Translations under genes and position numbers: made by a program
Origin: an uncultured Prevotellaceae bacterium
GTDB lineage: Bacteria > Bacteroidota > Bacteroidia > Bacteroidales > Bacteroidaceae
DNA: 62,150 bases
NCBI GenBank assembly: GCA_900316975.1
Contig: ONFA01000011.1
Span: forward strand, 1 to 62,150
Direction: 5' to 3'
Shown: positions 32,913 to 42,001 of the stretch, one piece after another
How positions within the stretch are numbered: the stretch's first letter is position 1
Layout of the letters: every line of letters begins with the position of its first letter
Notes under the pieces: model-generated
Seen by the model: the letters and a program-made list of their open reading frames with translations, nothing else
What the model was told of the DNA's origin: nothing
Databases searched by the model: none

Positions 32913-35291
32913 TTAACGGATAAAGACTACGGAATGGTTCTGCTCCACATGCAATGTGAGGGTGGAACCATTTTTTGTGATGTGGGTTTCGTTGGGGAAC
33001 ACGGGTTTCCAACCTTTCAGTCTCAGACGGGTGAGGGTGGCTGTGGGGTTGCCTTTGAAGTTGCTGATGAGGAGATAGGAGCATCCTGCATCGGGTACGA
33101 TGACACCATTCCAACCTTCTGGTAACTGGTCTTTGAGGGAGGTGAGTTTCGATGCCATTTTTTGAGTCTGCTTGGCATTGATGCGGCTGTAATAGACAAG
33201 GTTCCGGGCATCGACTACTTCACCAGTCTCTACCTTGCGTGGGGTGTTGGAATAGAGGGGGTAGAGTTTGGAGGTGTAGATGGAGTTGTTTGCCCCTCTG
33301 TCGCCAAAAGCAATAAAGCCCCCTCCAACTCCCCCAAGGGGGAGGGCTGGGTTAGTGTTGTCGTTAGGGTTAGGGTTAACGTTGATAACTCCCAATTCGT
33401 TGTCGATGTTCACCCATGGGCTTTTGAAGGTGAGCATCTGCGAACCATCTGTTGTCTGTTGCTTGGTGGTTGTTGCTCCCTTATAATATAATGTACGCGA
33501 GGTTGCCATGAGTTCGTCTGTGGAGATGGCTAACAGACCTCCCTTTGCGGCTGTGAGGGTGGCTGGTGCATTGGCTGTCACGTAGTCGAGATAGATGAGG
33601 GCGTTCTTGGGGGTGGAGTAGAGGACGAAGCGATGGTTGAGTGTGCCTTCGTTCGTGTTCAGTTCTCCGTTCATCACATAACTGTTGCCTTCTAAGAGGT
33701 AGTTACCTTTCACCACAGGGGTGGCATCGGTCCGTTTATCTTGCACTTCGTACCAGCCAAGGATGTTTCCTGTGTTGTTGGCACGGTAGGGCACCACAAT
33801 CTTGTTCTTGTCGGGTGAGTTGGCTGCGAAATAGCCTGTGTAGGATTTCAACCCTTCACTCCACGAGAAACAGGTGAAGCGGTCGTTGGTGGATGCACGG
33901 ATGATGTTTTGGCAAGGGATGAGTCTTGCCTTGCTGTAGGTCTTGTTGAAGTGGTCCCATTGGGTGGGGGTGAGGCTGGCAGTGGACAGCACATCGTGCA
34001 TTAGGTAGGTCATCATCACACGGTGTGCTTCTACGCCCATACGACGGGCACCCACATCGGGACGGAGTAGCCATGAACCGTCGGAGGTGGTCTTCTGGCG
34101 TGCTTGGATGTACTTGTATGCCATATTTTCCAGCATCAGCGCATGAGGGTCTTGGAGGAAGCAGGCAAGGGTGGAGTAGGAGGTGATTTGGTCGTACAGG
34201 AAGAGGTTCCAGTCGTTGCCGTTAGGCATTGCCAGTTCGCCGTCGGGCAGGGCAAGCCAGTTGAGAATGCTGTCCTGCACCTCTTGGTTATGGTGCATCA
34301 AGGCATTGGTCTTCCATGTCTCGGTGCCATAAAGTCCTTGCTGAAACAGTTTGAGGGCAAGGGCTGCCTCACCCAACTCTTGTTGGACGACATTCTGGTA
34401 GGAAGTGTGGAAGAGGTTGTGGTTCTGGAGTGAATAGTCGTCATAGAGGTTCTGCCCTTTGTAGAGATCAGCAATGGTCTTGGTGTCATACCAAGCGTCG
34501 ATGACGGTGGTGTTTGTCTGGTCGGAAGGGTGTGAATAGCTGTTGATGGCAAACTCGCGCAATCGCTCGAACCATTTGGGTGCCAACGCATCGTCGGGGA
34601 AAAGTCCCAAGGTGACCGCCAACACATCAGCCTCCCAGCCATTTTCTTCGGCTTTGGTGTCGCCCGCATAGCCTGTGGGGATGGTGCGTTCCAATTCGTA
34701 GTTGCACTCGGCTTTCAGCAGGGCATAGATGTAGCCTCTCTGTGCATCACTGAGGTTGTCCCATTGGAAGAAGGCGGAGTAAGCCACTGACATTGCCCAT
34801 AGGGAGGACTCCCACACATGGTCGGCATTGGAAACGGATCCCCAATAGTTGTTGCCTTTGCACACTTTGAGGCGGTTGGCTTTATGGGTGGAATAAGCAA
34901 AGACCAGCGACTTTCTCGCCATGTCCTCCATCTTTTCCCATGTGACACCAGCGGGCAAGGCGACGTTGGCAGGCTTTCCATACTTGACGAGGAAGGCGCA
35001 TATCATGCTGAGGTCAGCATTGGGACGCACTCCCCGCTCGTCATTAGCCATCGTGTTCTCACCCTTGAAACACCCACATGGTTCGCCTTTGTCGTTGGGA
35101 TATTCACACTCCTGAAAGTCGTTGACCATATATTGGGAGAAGTTTGCCAGCATCTGCAAGAGGTCTTGCTTCATGGTGCTTTCCGAAACAAATTCAGAAG
35201 TGATGACACCTTCTGTATAAGACACAACATCCTCTTGAGCATGGACGGTGAATGCCCATGCCAAGAGGATGCATATGAGAGTTTGTTTCAT
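32913..35291 (-). CDS. Large exported protein, possible alpha/alpha-toroid polysaccharide enzyme
   Basis: 792 residues with signal peptide LICILLAWAFTVHAQ. The first ~450 residues are helical and rich in aromatic and acidic residues (WESSLWAMSVAYSAFFQW, DGSWLLRPDVGARRMGVEAH), the rest beta-rich, a layout seen in (alpha/alpha)6-toroid lyases and hydrolases. I cannot assign a family with confidence. Residues about 639-662 (NVNPNPNDNTNPALPLGG) are encoded by TTAGGG-type repeats plus a GC-rich half-palindrome, an insertion from repeat DNA. It starts six bases after the aminotransferase stop, so it is co-transcribed. Confidence 0.6.
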   Translation of the reverse strand: MKQTLICILLAWAFTVHAQEDVVSYTEGVITSEFVSESTMKQDLLQMLANFSQYMVNDFQECEYPNDKGEPCGCFKGENTMANDERGVRPNADLSMICAFLVKYGKPANVALPAGVTWEKMEDMARKSLVFAYSTHKANRLKVCKGNNYWGSVSNADHVWESSLWAMSVAYSAFFQWDNLSDAQRGYIYALLKAECNYELERTIPTGYAGDTKAEENGWEADVLAVTLGLFPDDALAPKWFERLREFAINSYSHPSDQTNTTVIDAWYDTKTIADLYKGQNLYDDYSLQNHNLFHTSYQNVVQQELGEAALALKLFQQGLYGTETWKTNALMHHNQEVQDSILNWLALPDGELAMPNGNDWNLFLYDQITSYSTLACFLQDPHALMLENMAYKYIQARQKTTSDGSWLLRPDVGARRMGVEAHRVMMTYLMHDVLSTASLTPTQWDHFNKTYSKARLIPCQNIIRASTNDRFTCFSWSEGLKSYTGYFAANSPDKNKIVVPYRANNTGNILGWYEVQDKRTDATPVVKGNYLLEGNSYVMNGELNTNEGTLNHRFVLYSTPKNALIYLDYVTANAPATLTAAKGGLLAISTDELMATSRTLYYKGATTTKQQTTDGSQMLTFKSPWVNIDNELGVINVNPNPNDNTNPALPLGGVGGGFIAFGDRGANNSIYTSKLYPLYSNTPRKVETGEVVDARNLVYYSRINAKQTQKMASKLTSLKDQLPEGWNGVIVPDAGCSYLLISNFKGNPTATLTRLRLKGWKPVFPNETHITKNGSTLTLHVEQNHSVVFIR
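33305..33395. repeat. Repeat DNA inside the large exported protein gene
   Basis: CCCCTCCAACTCCCCCAAGG with GGGAGGG is a short version of the GC-rich intercistronic element. It is followed by GTTAGGGTTAGGGTTAACG. A very similar TTAGGG tract lies at 53142-53175 in another gene. The frame is kept. Confidence 0.65.
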
Positions 35292-35297
35292 GTGTGA

Positions 35298-36491
35298 TTA
35301 CTTGAGACGCGCAAGGGTCTCCTTGATGCGTTTCATCGACTCCACGATGTTTTCATCGCTGGTGGCGTAACTCATGCGGAAGCACTCGGGAGAGCCAAAG
35401 GCATCACCGCCCACTGTTGCCACATGACCCACTTCGAGCAGGTACATGGCGAAGTCGGTGGAGTTATTGATGACGCGGTCGCCATCTTTCTTGCCGAAGT
35501 AACTGGAGCACTTGGGGAAGAGGTAGAAGGCTCCTTGCGGGTCGTTCACTTCGAGACCAGGGATCTCCTTGGCGAGTTTCACGATGAGGTTCTTGCGACG
35601 CTCAAAAGCCTGACGCATGTCCTCCACACACTGTTGTGGACCAGCGAAAGCAGCCTCGGCGGCCTTCTGAGAAACAGAGCAGGGACCAGAGGTGTACTGA
35701 CCTTGCAGTTTGTTGCAGCCCTTCACAATCCACTCGGGAGCAGCGATGAAACCGATGCGCCAACCGGTCATGGCGTAGGCTTTCGACACACCGTTGATGA
35801 CCACCACGCGGTCTTTGATGTCGGCGAATGAAGCCATTGATGCGTGCTTGCCCACATAGTTGATGTGCTCGTAAATCTCGTCAGCGATGACGATGACTCG
35901 TTCATGCTTCAGCAACACATTTTTCAAACCTTCGAGTTCCTCCTTGCTATACACAGAACCCGTAGGGTTGCTGGGTGAGCAGAGGATGAGGGCGCGAGTC
36001 TTGGGAGTGATGGCTGCCTCCAACTGGGCTGGCGTAATCTTGAAGTCCTGTTCGATAGGGGCATCGATGAAGACGGGTGTGCCTTCAGCGAGGAGCACCA
36101 TCTGCGGATAAGACACCCAATAGGGAGCGGGGATGATGACCTCATCGCCAGCATTGACGAGTGCCATGATGGTGTTGCAGACAGACTGCTTGGCGCCATT
36201 CGAACAGAGAATCTGAGAGGGCTTGTAATCCAGTCCGTTCTCATTCTTGAGTTTGTTCACGATGGCCTGCTTCAGTTCCGGATAGCCAGGCACGGGGCTG
36301 TAACGGCTCCAGTTCTCTTCTACAGCCTTGATGGCAGCAGCCTTGATGTGGTCGGGAGTGTTGAAGTCAGGCTCACCGACACTAAGGTTAATGACATCCA
36401 CGCCCTGAGCCTTCAACTCAGAACTTTTCTGACTCATCGCCAGCGTGGCACTTGGCGAAAGTCGGTTCAATCTTTCTGAAAGATTTTCCAT
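35298..36491 (-). CDS. aspC: Aspartate aminotransferase (class I, subgroup Ib)
   Basis: PLP enzyme interconverting aspartate and oxaloacetate with glutamate/2-oxoglutarate, 397 residues. N-terminal VINLSVGEPDFNTPDHI, cofactor Asn in LCSPSNPTGSVY, Asp/Tyr in IADEIYEHINY, Schiff-base Lys in NGVSKAYAMTGWRIGF. Subgroup Ib enzymes sometimes accept prephenate as well. The start codon lies 2 nt after the end of a GC-rich intercistronic element that separates it from ribBA. Confidence 0.92.
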   Translation of the reverse strand: MENLSERLNRLSPSATLAMSQKSSELKAQGVDVINLSVGEPDFNTPDHIKAAAIKAVEENWSRYSPVPGYPELKQAIVNKLKNENGLDYKPSQILCSNGAKQSVCNTIMALVNAGDEVIIPAPYWVSYPQMVLLAEGTPVFIDAPIEQDFKITPAQLEAAITPKTRALILCSPSNPTGSVYSKEELEGLKNVLLKHERVIVIADEIYEHINYVGKHASMASFADIKDRVVVINGVSKAYAMTGWRIGFIAAPEWIVKGCNKLQGQYTSGPCSVSQKAAEAAFAGPQQCVEDMRQAFERRKNLIVKLAKEIPGLEVNDPQGAFYLFPKCSSYFGKKDGDRVINNSTDFAMYLLEVGHVATVGGDAFGSPECFRMSYATSDENIVESMKRIKETLARLK

Positions 36492-36493
36492 AA

Positions 36494-36625
36494 AGACCCC
36501 TCCCCCGCCTCCCTTGAATGGGAGGAGTAGAATGTTTGTGGGGGAGATTCTACTATATTGTTATGATACTATTATTGTTGTGAGCGACCGTTTCCTCCCT
36601 CCAAGGGAGGGTGAGGGGAGGGTCT
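36494..36625. repeat. GC-rich intercistronic inverted-repeat element, copy 2
   Basis: It runs from 1 nt after the ribBA stop to 2 nt before the aspartate aminotransferase ATG (minus-strand genes). Ends AGACCCCTCCCCCGCCTCCC and GGGAGGGTGAGGGGAGGGTCT's complement pair. The interior carries AGTAGAATGTTTGTGGGGG. It matches the reverse complement of 50004-50139 along most of its length. Confidence 0.9.
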
Positions 36626-36626
36626 G

Positions 36627-37844
36627 CTATTTATTGAAATGCAAAGTGTGCCCCATGCGCTCCTTCTTGGTGCGGAGGTAACGCTCGTTGTACTGGTTGG
36701 GGGTGATTTCGATAGGTACGTTCTCCACGATTTCGAGTCCATAGCCTTCGAGTCCCACACGTTTCACGGGGTTGTTGGTCAAGAGGCGAATCTTGCTGAT
36801 GCCAATTTCACGCAAGATTTGTGCGCCTACACCATAGTCGCGCAAATCGGGGTCGAAACCTAAATGGATGTTTGCATCGACGGTGTCCAGTCCCTCCTCT
36901 TGCAGTTTGTAGGCGGCAATCTTGTTCATCAGGCCGATGCCACGACCTTCCTGAATGAGATAGACGATGGCACCTTTACCTTCCTTCTCAATGAGTTGCA
37001 TGGACTTGTGCAGTTGCTCACCGCAGTCACAGCGCTGGCTGCCGAAGATGTCGCCTGTGGCACAACTGGAGTGCATTCTTACGAGCACAGGCTCGTCGGG
37101 GTCCCATTTTCCCTTGATGAGGGCGACATGCTCCAAACCGTTGCTCTTCTGACGGAAGGGGATGATACGGAAGTGCCCGTAAGCAGTGGGCATGTCTGCC
37201 TCCACGCCTTTTTCCACAAGGCTTTCGCGTTGCAGGCGATAGGCGATGAGGTCTTTGATTTGGATGAGTTTCATGTCGAACTCCTTAGCCTTTTCGATGA
37301 GTTGGGGCATCCGTGCCATGGTGCCGTCGGGATTGAGAATCTCGATGAGGGCGGCGGCAGGTTTCAGTCCTGCCAGACGGGCCAAGTCGATGGAAGCCTC
37401 GGTATGTCCAGAACGGCGCAGCACACCATTATCTTGTGCATAGAGCGGATTGATATGTCCGGGACGACCGAAGTCGCCTGATTTTGCTTCAGGATTGGCA
37501 AGCCACTGGATAGTGGCGGCACGGTCATGCGCACTCACACCTGTGGTGCAACCTTCGAGTTTGTCGATGGTCACCGTGAAGGGAGTGCCTAACATCGACG
37601 TGTTTTCCTCCACCTGATGAGGCAATTCCAGTTCCTTGGCACGCGAGATGGTGATGGGAGCACAAAGCACGCCACGCCCTTCGCGCAGCATGAAGTTCAC
37701 CTTCTCGGGGGTAATCATCTCTGCAGGGGTGATGAAGTCACCCTCGTTCTCTCGGTCTTCATCATCGACTACGATGACGAACTTTCCCTGTCGGAAGTCC
37801 TCTATCGCCTCTTCTATTTTGCTAAACTGAAAGGATGTATCCAT
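36627..37844 (-). CDS. ribBA: Bifunctional DHBP synthase / GTP cyclohydrolase II
   Basis: Riboflavin biosynthesis, 405 residues. RibB half (about 1-205): [21 protein letters not shown] and [15 protein letters not shown], making 3,4-dihydroxy-2-butanone 4-phosphate from ribulose 5-phosphate. RibA half (about 206-405): [20 protein letters not shown] with Zn-binding Cys, then [14 protein letters not shown], opening the GTP ring. It starts 12 bases after the LptF/G-type gene. No FMN riboswitch is seen in this operon. Confidence 0.96.
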   Translation of the reverse strand: MDTSFQFSKIEEAIEDFRQGKFVIVVDDEDRENEGDFITPAEMITPEKVNFMLREGRGVLCAPITISRAKELELPHQVEENTSMLGTPFTVTIDKLEGCTTGVSAHDRAATIQWLANPEAKSGDFGRPGHINPLYAQDNGVLRRSGHTEASIDLARLAGLKPAAALIEILNPDGTMARMPQLIEKAKEFDMKLIQIKDLIAYRLQRESLVEKGVEADMPTAYGHFRIIPFRQKSNGLEHVALIKGKWDPDEPVLVRMHSSCATGDIFGSQRCDCGEQLHKSMQLIEKEGKGAIVYLIQEGRGIGLMNKIAAYKLQEEGLDTVDANIHLGFDPDLRDYGVGAQILREIGISKIRLLTNNPVKRVGLEGYGLEIVENVPIEITPNQYNERYLRTKKERMGHTLHFNK

Positions 37845-37856
37845 GTTAGTTGTTTA

Positions 37857-39782
37857 TTAGTTTTTTAGTATGTTTTTGACAATGTGATTGTCAATCTGTT
37901 CAGAATATTTGATGACGGCACGCAGGTCTTTGCGGCGGCGTCGGTAGAAACGGAAATCACGTGTCTCCATCACAGGGTAGCCATTGAGCAGACGCAGCAC
38001 TTGACGGTCTTTGCTGTTCGATAGCACCTCCACCACATATTCCGTTATCTGGTAAATGCCTTCAGCTTGCATGTCTTCACGTTTGGAAAACCAGAAACGG
38101 ATGATGTAAGCCATATAGCCGAAGAAAGTCGAACGTGGCAACGCTCCCAGATACTCACGGCTCGTCGTGATGAGTTGGTTCAGCGTCTTGTGCATGTCTG
38201 CATAGTCGGGATCGTGTATGATGACTTCCTTACGGGTGATATTGCGTTTGGGCCGGATGCCCAGTAGTTTCTTCCATAGGTTGGTGTAGGCATCGATGTT
38301 GAACACGGCCGAGTCGTTGTTAGACTTCACGGTGAAGAAGATGCCCAAGGGTGCCATCACCAATGTGCTGAGCCAGATGCCGAGCCAGACGGGCATTCCT
38401 CCCTCGCGGCTCACCTTCATGGCACCCGTGTCTATCATGTAGTAGGCAATGAAGATGATGACTGCCACCACAACGGGGAACCCCAATCCACCTTTGCGGA
38501 TGATGGCACCCAATGGTGCTCCCACAAAGAAGAAAATCAAACATGCCAATGACATCGTGATTTTCTGCCAGAACTGAATCTGGTGCAGGCGTATTTGTTT
38601 GTCACCGTATTCCATCACCTCAGCTTTACTGCTTGCATCCATCTCTTGAAATCCTACCTTCTGCAATGCGCTTATGATGATGCGCTGCTTCTCCTGTGAA
38701 CTTGCCTTGGCGTATAGGGTGTCAATGTTCACTTTCGACTGTGGCACAACGAACGAGGTCTTTGCTTTCTGTGCCAGATAGGCATTCTCCTCCTTCTCTA
38801 ACGGCTTCTTCATGCTGTCTGTCATTTGCGCCACGGTGCTGGAGTCATAGTCCGACAAGCGTGTCTTGTGCGGGATGTTCAGCGCATAGTGCTCCATGTT
38901 GTGGCAGAACTCCACGCTCAGACTGTCATAGTAGTTCTCCATCGAGTCGATATCGTGCGTCAACTGCTTCATGGTCTTTGTTCTCGCACTGCTCGCACCG
39001 CCCGACACCTCCTCTTGGTCTGCCAAGTTGAAGTTCGTGTCGAAGTCGATGATGAAGTGCTTCTCCACAAACGTCTCTCGTCGGTAAGGCACATTCCTTG
39101 TTTGCAACGCATTGCTGGACAGGTTCTCGAACTGTTCACCTTGATAGAGGTGTAAGAGCAGGTGCATTTTGTCGCTCGTGGTTTCCAGTCGGGCTGAGTC
39201 AGCCAGAATGATGTGTGCGCGATTCACTCCGTCCTGCATGTTGTAGATGATGACATCGTAGAGCATGCCTGTGTCCTCATTCTTGTGCCTCACATACAGG
39301 TTGATGTTCTCGATGCCGTCGTAAAACACCCCTTCAGGAATGTCCAGTTCGGGCGATTTCATCTTCAGCGACGTAATCATCTGGAGCAGTTTCTGTTGGG
39401 CATCAGGCACAATCTTGTTCTGGAAATGGAATGAGCCTAACGACAGCAACGATACCAGGATGATGAGCGGCATCAATGTGCGGATAAGCGAGATGCCAGC
39501 AGCCTTGATGGCAAGCAGTTCCAGCCGTTCACCGATGTTGCCGAATGAAATGAGCGATGCCAGCAGAATGGCAAGTGGCAGTGCCAATGGAACCAGTGTC
39601 TCGGCAGCGTAGAAAAAGAACTCTACGTACACGTCAAAACTCAGTCCCTTGCCAATCAGTTCGTTAATCCACTTCCACAAAAACTGCATCATGACGACGA
39701 ACAAACTGATGCAGAACGTGCCTGCAAACAGCGTGAGGAAGTTCCCCAGGATAAACAAATCGAGTCGCTTGATGAGTTTCAT
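37857..39782 (-). CDS. LptF/LptG-family lipopolysaccharide export permease
   Basis: Inner-membrane YjgP/YjgQ-family permease of the LPS transport ABC complex, 641 residues, much longer than the ~360 of proteobacterial LptF or LptG, as is usual in Bacteroidetes. Three N-terminal helices (FLTLFAGTFCISLFVVMMQF; PLALPLAILLASLISFGNIG; LMPLIILVSLLSLGSF), a large periplasmic domain, three more helices (FFVGAPLGAIIRKGGLG) and a ~150-residue cytoplasmic tail. First gene of the operon with ribBA. Confidence 0.88.
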   Translation of the reverse strand: MKLIKRLDLFILGNFLTLFAGTFCISLFVVMMQFLWKWINELIGKGLSFDVYVEFFFYAAETLVPLALPLAILLASLISFGNIGERLELLAIKAAGISLIRTLMPLIILVSLLSLGSFHFQNKIVPDAQQKLLQMITSLKMKSPELDIPEGVFYDGIENINLYVRHKNEDTGMLYDVIIYNMQDGVNRAHIILADSARLETTSDKMHLLLHLYQGEQFENLSSNALQTRNVPYRRETFVEKHFIIDFDTNFNLADQEEVSGGASSARTKTMKQLTHDIDSMENYYDSLSVEFCHNMEHYALNIPHKTRLSDYDSSTVAQMTDSMKKPLEKEENAYLAQKAKTSFVVPQSKVNIDTLYAKASSQEKQRIIISALQKVGFQEMDASSKAEVMEYGDKQIRLHQIQFWQKITMSLACLIFFFVGAPLGAIIRKGGLGFPVVVAVIIFIAYYMIDTGAMKVSREGGMPVWLGIWLSTLVMAPLGIFFTVKSNNDSAVFNIDAYTNLWKKLLGIRPKRNITRKEVIIHDPDYADMHKTLNQLITTSREYLGALPRSTFFGYMAYIIRFWFSKREDMQAEGIYQITEYVVEVLSNSKDRQVLRLLNGYPVMETRDFRFYRRRRKDLRAVIKYSEQIDNHIVKNILKN

Positions 39783-39821
39783 TCTTCTGCCAAAAGCATC
39801 TGTTCACACTAATTCAAGATG

Positions 39822-39864
39822 CAAAGGTACGAAAAAGTTTAGAGTTAAGGACTGAGAACTTTAA
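39822..39864 (-). promoter_or_regulatory. Promoter of the LptF/G-type gene operon with degenerate heptamers
   Basis: The minus-strand -7 box TACCTTTG is at 39822-39829. After 7 bp come four 7-bp units at 39837-39864 (minus strand TTAAAGT, TCTCAGT, CCTTAAC, TCTAAAC). Confidence 0.65.
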
Positions 39865-39909
39865 GTTTTTTGCCATTCGAGGCGTTTTTTCATCTTGTAG
39901 AGCAATTTA

Positions 39910-39953
39910 CCCTAAACTCTAAACCCTAAACTCTAAACTTTTTCGTACCTTTG
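39910..39953 (+). promoter_or_regulatory. prfB promoter with four CYCTAAA heptamers
   Basis: CCCTAAA, CTCTAAA, CCCTAAA, CTCTAAA at 39910-39937, then 8 bp, then the -7 box TACCTTTG at 39946-39953. Confidence 0.8.
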
Positions 39954-39973
39954 CACACAAAATTGAACGACAT

Positions 39974-41086
39974 ATGATTACAGCAGAACAACTGAAAGAC
40001 ATTAAGGATAGAACAGAGGCGCTGCACCGTTACTTGCAGATAGACCAGAAACTGATAGAGGTGGAAGAGGAGGAACTGCGCACACAGGCACCAGGATTTT
40101 GGGATGACCAGAAGGCTGCCGAGGCACAGATGAAAAAGGTGAAGACCTTGAAGCGGTGGATTGACGGCTACAACGAGGTGAAGGCAGCGACAGACGATAC
40201 AGAGGTGGCATTCGATTTCTATAAGGAGGAGATGTCCACAGAAGAGGAGGTGGATGACTACTATGCAAAAGCCTTGATGCTCATTGAAGACTTGGAGATG
40301 AAGAACATGTTGCAAGGCGAAGCGGACAATATGGATGCTGTGCTGAAAATCAATGCAGGTGCAGGTGGTACGGAGGCACAAGACTGGGCGCAGATGCTCA
40401 TGCGCATGTATCAGCGATATGCCGAGCAACATGGTTACAAGGTGACCATCAGCAACTATCAGGACGGCGAGGATGCTGGCATCAAAACCGTAACGATGGA
40501 GATTGTCGGTGATATGGCGTATGGCTATCTGAAGGGTGAGAGTGGCGTGCATCGTCTGGTGCGTGTCAGTCCTTACAATGCCCAGGGAAAGCGCATGACT
40601 TCGTTTGCCAGTGTGTTTGTCACGCCGTTGGTCGATGACACCATCAATGTGGAGATTGAGCAGGCACGCATCTCGTGGGACACCTTCCGTTCGAGCGGTG
40701 CAGGTGGTCAGAATGTGAACAAGGTTGAGTCGGGTGTGCGTCTGCGCTATCAGTACAAGGACCCTTATACAGGTGAGGAAGAGGAAATCCTCATCGAGAA
40801 CACGGAAACGCGTGACCAGCCGAAGAATAAAGAGAATGCCCTGCGTCTCTTGCGCTCCATGCTCTACGACAAGGAGTTGCAGCACCGCATGGCAGAACAA
40901 GCCAAGGTGGAGGCTGGCAAGAAGAAGATAGAGTGGGGCAGCCAGATTCGTTCTTATGTGTTTGATGACCGTCGTGTGAAAGATCACCGTACCAACTACC
41001 AGACCAGCGATGTCGGTGGTGTGATGGACGGCAAGTTGGATGAGTTCATCAAGGCATACCTCATGGAATTTGCAACAGAAGAATAA
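39974..41086 (+). CDS. prfB: Peptide chain release factor 2
   Basis: Translation termination at UGA/UAA, 370 residues. The peptidyl-hydrolysis motif is SSGAGGQNVNKVES. The stop-codon recognition tripeptide, SPF in most RF2 proteins, is SPY here (VHRLVRVSPYNAQGKR), as in other Bacteroidales. The whole protein is one uninterrupted frame from ATG 39974: the programmed frameshift site found near codon 25 in many bacteria (CUU UGA) is absent, the region reading RYLQIDQK. Its stop overlaps the CYTH start (TAATG). Confidence 0.96.
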   Translation: MITAEQLKDIKDRTEALHRYLQIDQKLIEVEEEELRTQAPGFWDDQKAAEAQMKKVKTLKRWIDGYNEVKAATDDTEVAFDFYKEEMSTEEEVDDYYAKALMLIEDLEMKNMLQGEADNMDAVLKINAGAGGTEAQDWAQMLMRMYQRYAEQHGYKVTISNYQDGEDAGIKTVTMEIVGDMAYGYLKGESGVHRLVRVSPYNAQGKRMTSFASVFVTPLVDDTINVEIEQARISWDTFRSSGAGGQNVNKVESGVRLRYQYKDPYTGEEEEILIENTETRDQPKNKENALRLLRSMLYDKELQHRMAEQAKVEAGKKKIEWGSQIRSYVFDDRRVKDHRTNYQTSDVGGVMDGKLDEFIKAYLMEFATEE

Positions 41087-41580
41087 TGGCACGAGAGATA
41101 GAAAGAAAATTCCTTGTGAAGGATGACTCCTACAAGTCGTTGGCATTCAGTAAGACTCACATTGAGCAAGGCTATTTTGCCACGGAGCCAGGTAGGACGG
41201 TGCGCATCCGTATTCGTGACGACAAGGGCTATCTGACCATCAAGGGTGCTCCGAAGAAAGGTGAGTTTGGCAGGTATGAGTTCGAACGTGAAATTCCGAT
41301 GGAAGATGCCCGTGAGATGATGGAACTCTGCATGCCGGGACGGGTGAACAAAGACCGTTATCTCGTCAAGAGTGGCAAGCACACGATTGAAGTGGATGAG
41401 TTCTTTGGCGACAACGAGGGACTGGTGATGGCAGAGATAGAATTGGAACGTGAGGATGAACCCTATGAGAAGCCAGATTTTTTAGGCAAAGAAGTGACGG
41501 GAAACTACCATTATTACAACAAATACATGCTTCGCCGTCCTTACAAGCTGTGGAAGGATGAAGTGGAGTTTGAGAAGTGA
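41086..41580 (+). CDS. CYTH domain protein (triphosphate tunnel enzyme)
   Basis: 164 residues, one CYTH domain starting with the signature EIERKFLV and ending in acidic/basic strands (EVDEFFGDNEGLVMAEIELE). CYTH proteins hydrolyse inorganic triphosphate or related organic triphosphates in a beta-tunnel; true adenylate cyclase activity is rarer. It follows prfB with a one-base overlap, so it is translated with it. Confidence 0.88.
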   Translation: MAREIERKFLVKDDSYKSLAFSKTHIEQGYFATEPGRTVRIRIRDDKGYLTIKGAPKKGEFGRYEFEREIPMEDAREMMELCMPGRVNKDRYLVKSGKHTIEVDEFFGDNEGLVMAEIELEREDEPYEKPDFLGKEVTGNYHYYNKYMLRRPYKLWKDEVEFEK

Positions 41581-41608
41581 CATCGTAATAAAGACAAAAC
41601 ACCTGTCG

Positions 41609-42001
41609 ATGAAACTGAAAGAAAACTTTCTGACTGTGCTCGTTACGGCAATTATCATTACCCTGAGCACCATCCCCATCCCAGAGGAAGCACCGATGAG
41701 CGATGTCCCCCTCATTGACAAATGGGTACACATGTTGATGTATATGGGATTGGTGTTTGTGATGTGGTTTGATCATGTGGTGAGGAACAAAAAGGTAGCC
41801 AAAGGGAAGCATTTCCTGTTCATGTTTCTGTATGCCACGTTGTTGGGAGGACTGATGGAATTGGTGCAGGCTTACTTGACCACTTGCCGTTCAGGCGATT
41901 GGATTGATTTCGAAGCAGATGCCATTGGCGCAGCGATAGGTGTCGGTTTGAGTTTATTAGTCAATAAGATATGGGAAGAGAGAATTTCGGCTCAAAATTA
42001 G
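41609..42001 (+). CDS. VanZ-like membrane protein
   Basis: 130 residues with four hydrophobic segments (LTVLVTAIIITLSTIPIP; WVHMLMYMGLVFVMWF; FMFLYATLLGGLMELVQAY; IGAAIGVGLSLLV). DKWVHMLMYMGL and GGLMELVQAY-DWIDFEADAIGA fit the VanZ family. Function of such stand-alone forms is unknown. ATG 41609 is preferred to 41558, which lies inside the CYTH gene. Confidence 0.8.
   Translation: MKLKENFLTVLVTAIIITLSTIPIPEEAPMSDVPLIDKWVHMLMYMGLVFVMWFDHVVRNKKVAKGKHFLFMFLYATLLGGLMELVQAYLTTCRSGDWIDFEADAIGAAIGVGLSLLVNKIWEERISAQN

Larger units (their letters stand above)
39822..39954. repeat. Divergent-promoter palindrome
   Basis: The first and last ~27 bases are exact inverted repeats (GCAAAGGTACGAAAAAGTTT and its complement) that contain the -7 boxes and first heptamers of both divergent promoters. 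The interior holds GCCATTCGAGGCG and a block shared, inverted, with 24131-24170. Confidence 0.75.

Noticed and set aside
33350..33385. Telomere-like TTAGGG repeats as a replicon end
   Set aside because: Only a few copies, inside a coding frame, with a related tract in another gene; a simple repeat, not a terminus.
36627..39782. FMN riboswitch for ribBA
   Set aside because: Only 12 bases separate ribBA from the preceding gene, and no riboflavin aptamer-like sequence is seen upstream of the operon.
39974..40060. Programmed frameshift in prfB
   Set aside because: The frame is uninterrupted and no CUU-UGA site is present near codon 25.
39926..41146. A 406-codon open frame antisense to prfB
   Set aside because: Shadow of prfB; rich in Leu/His/Cys with no domain.
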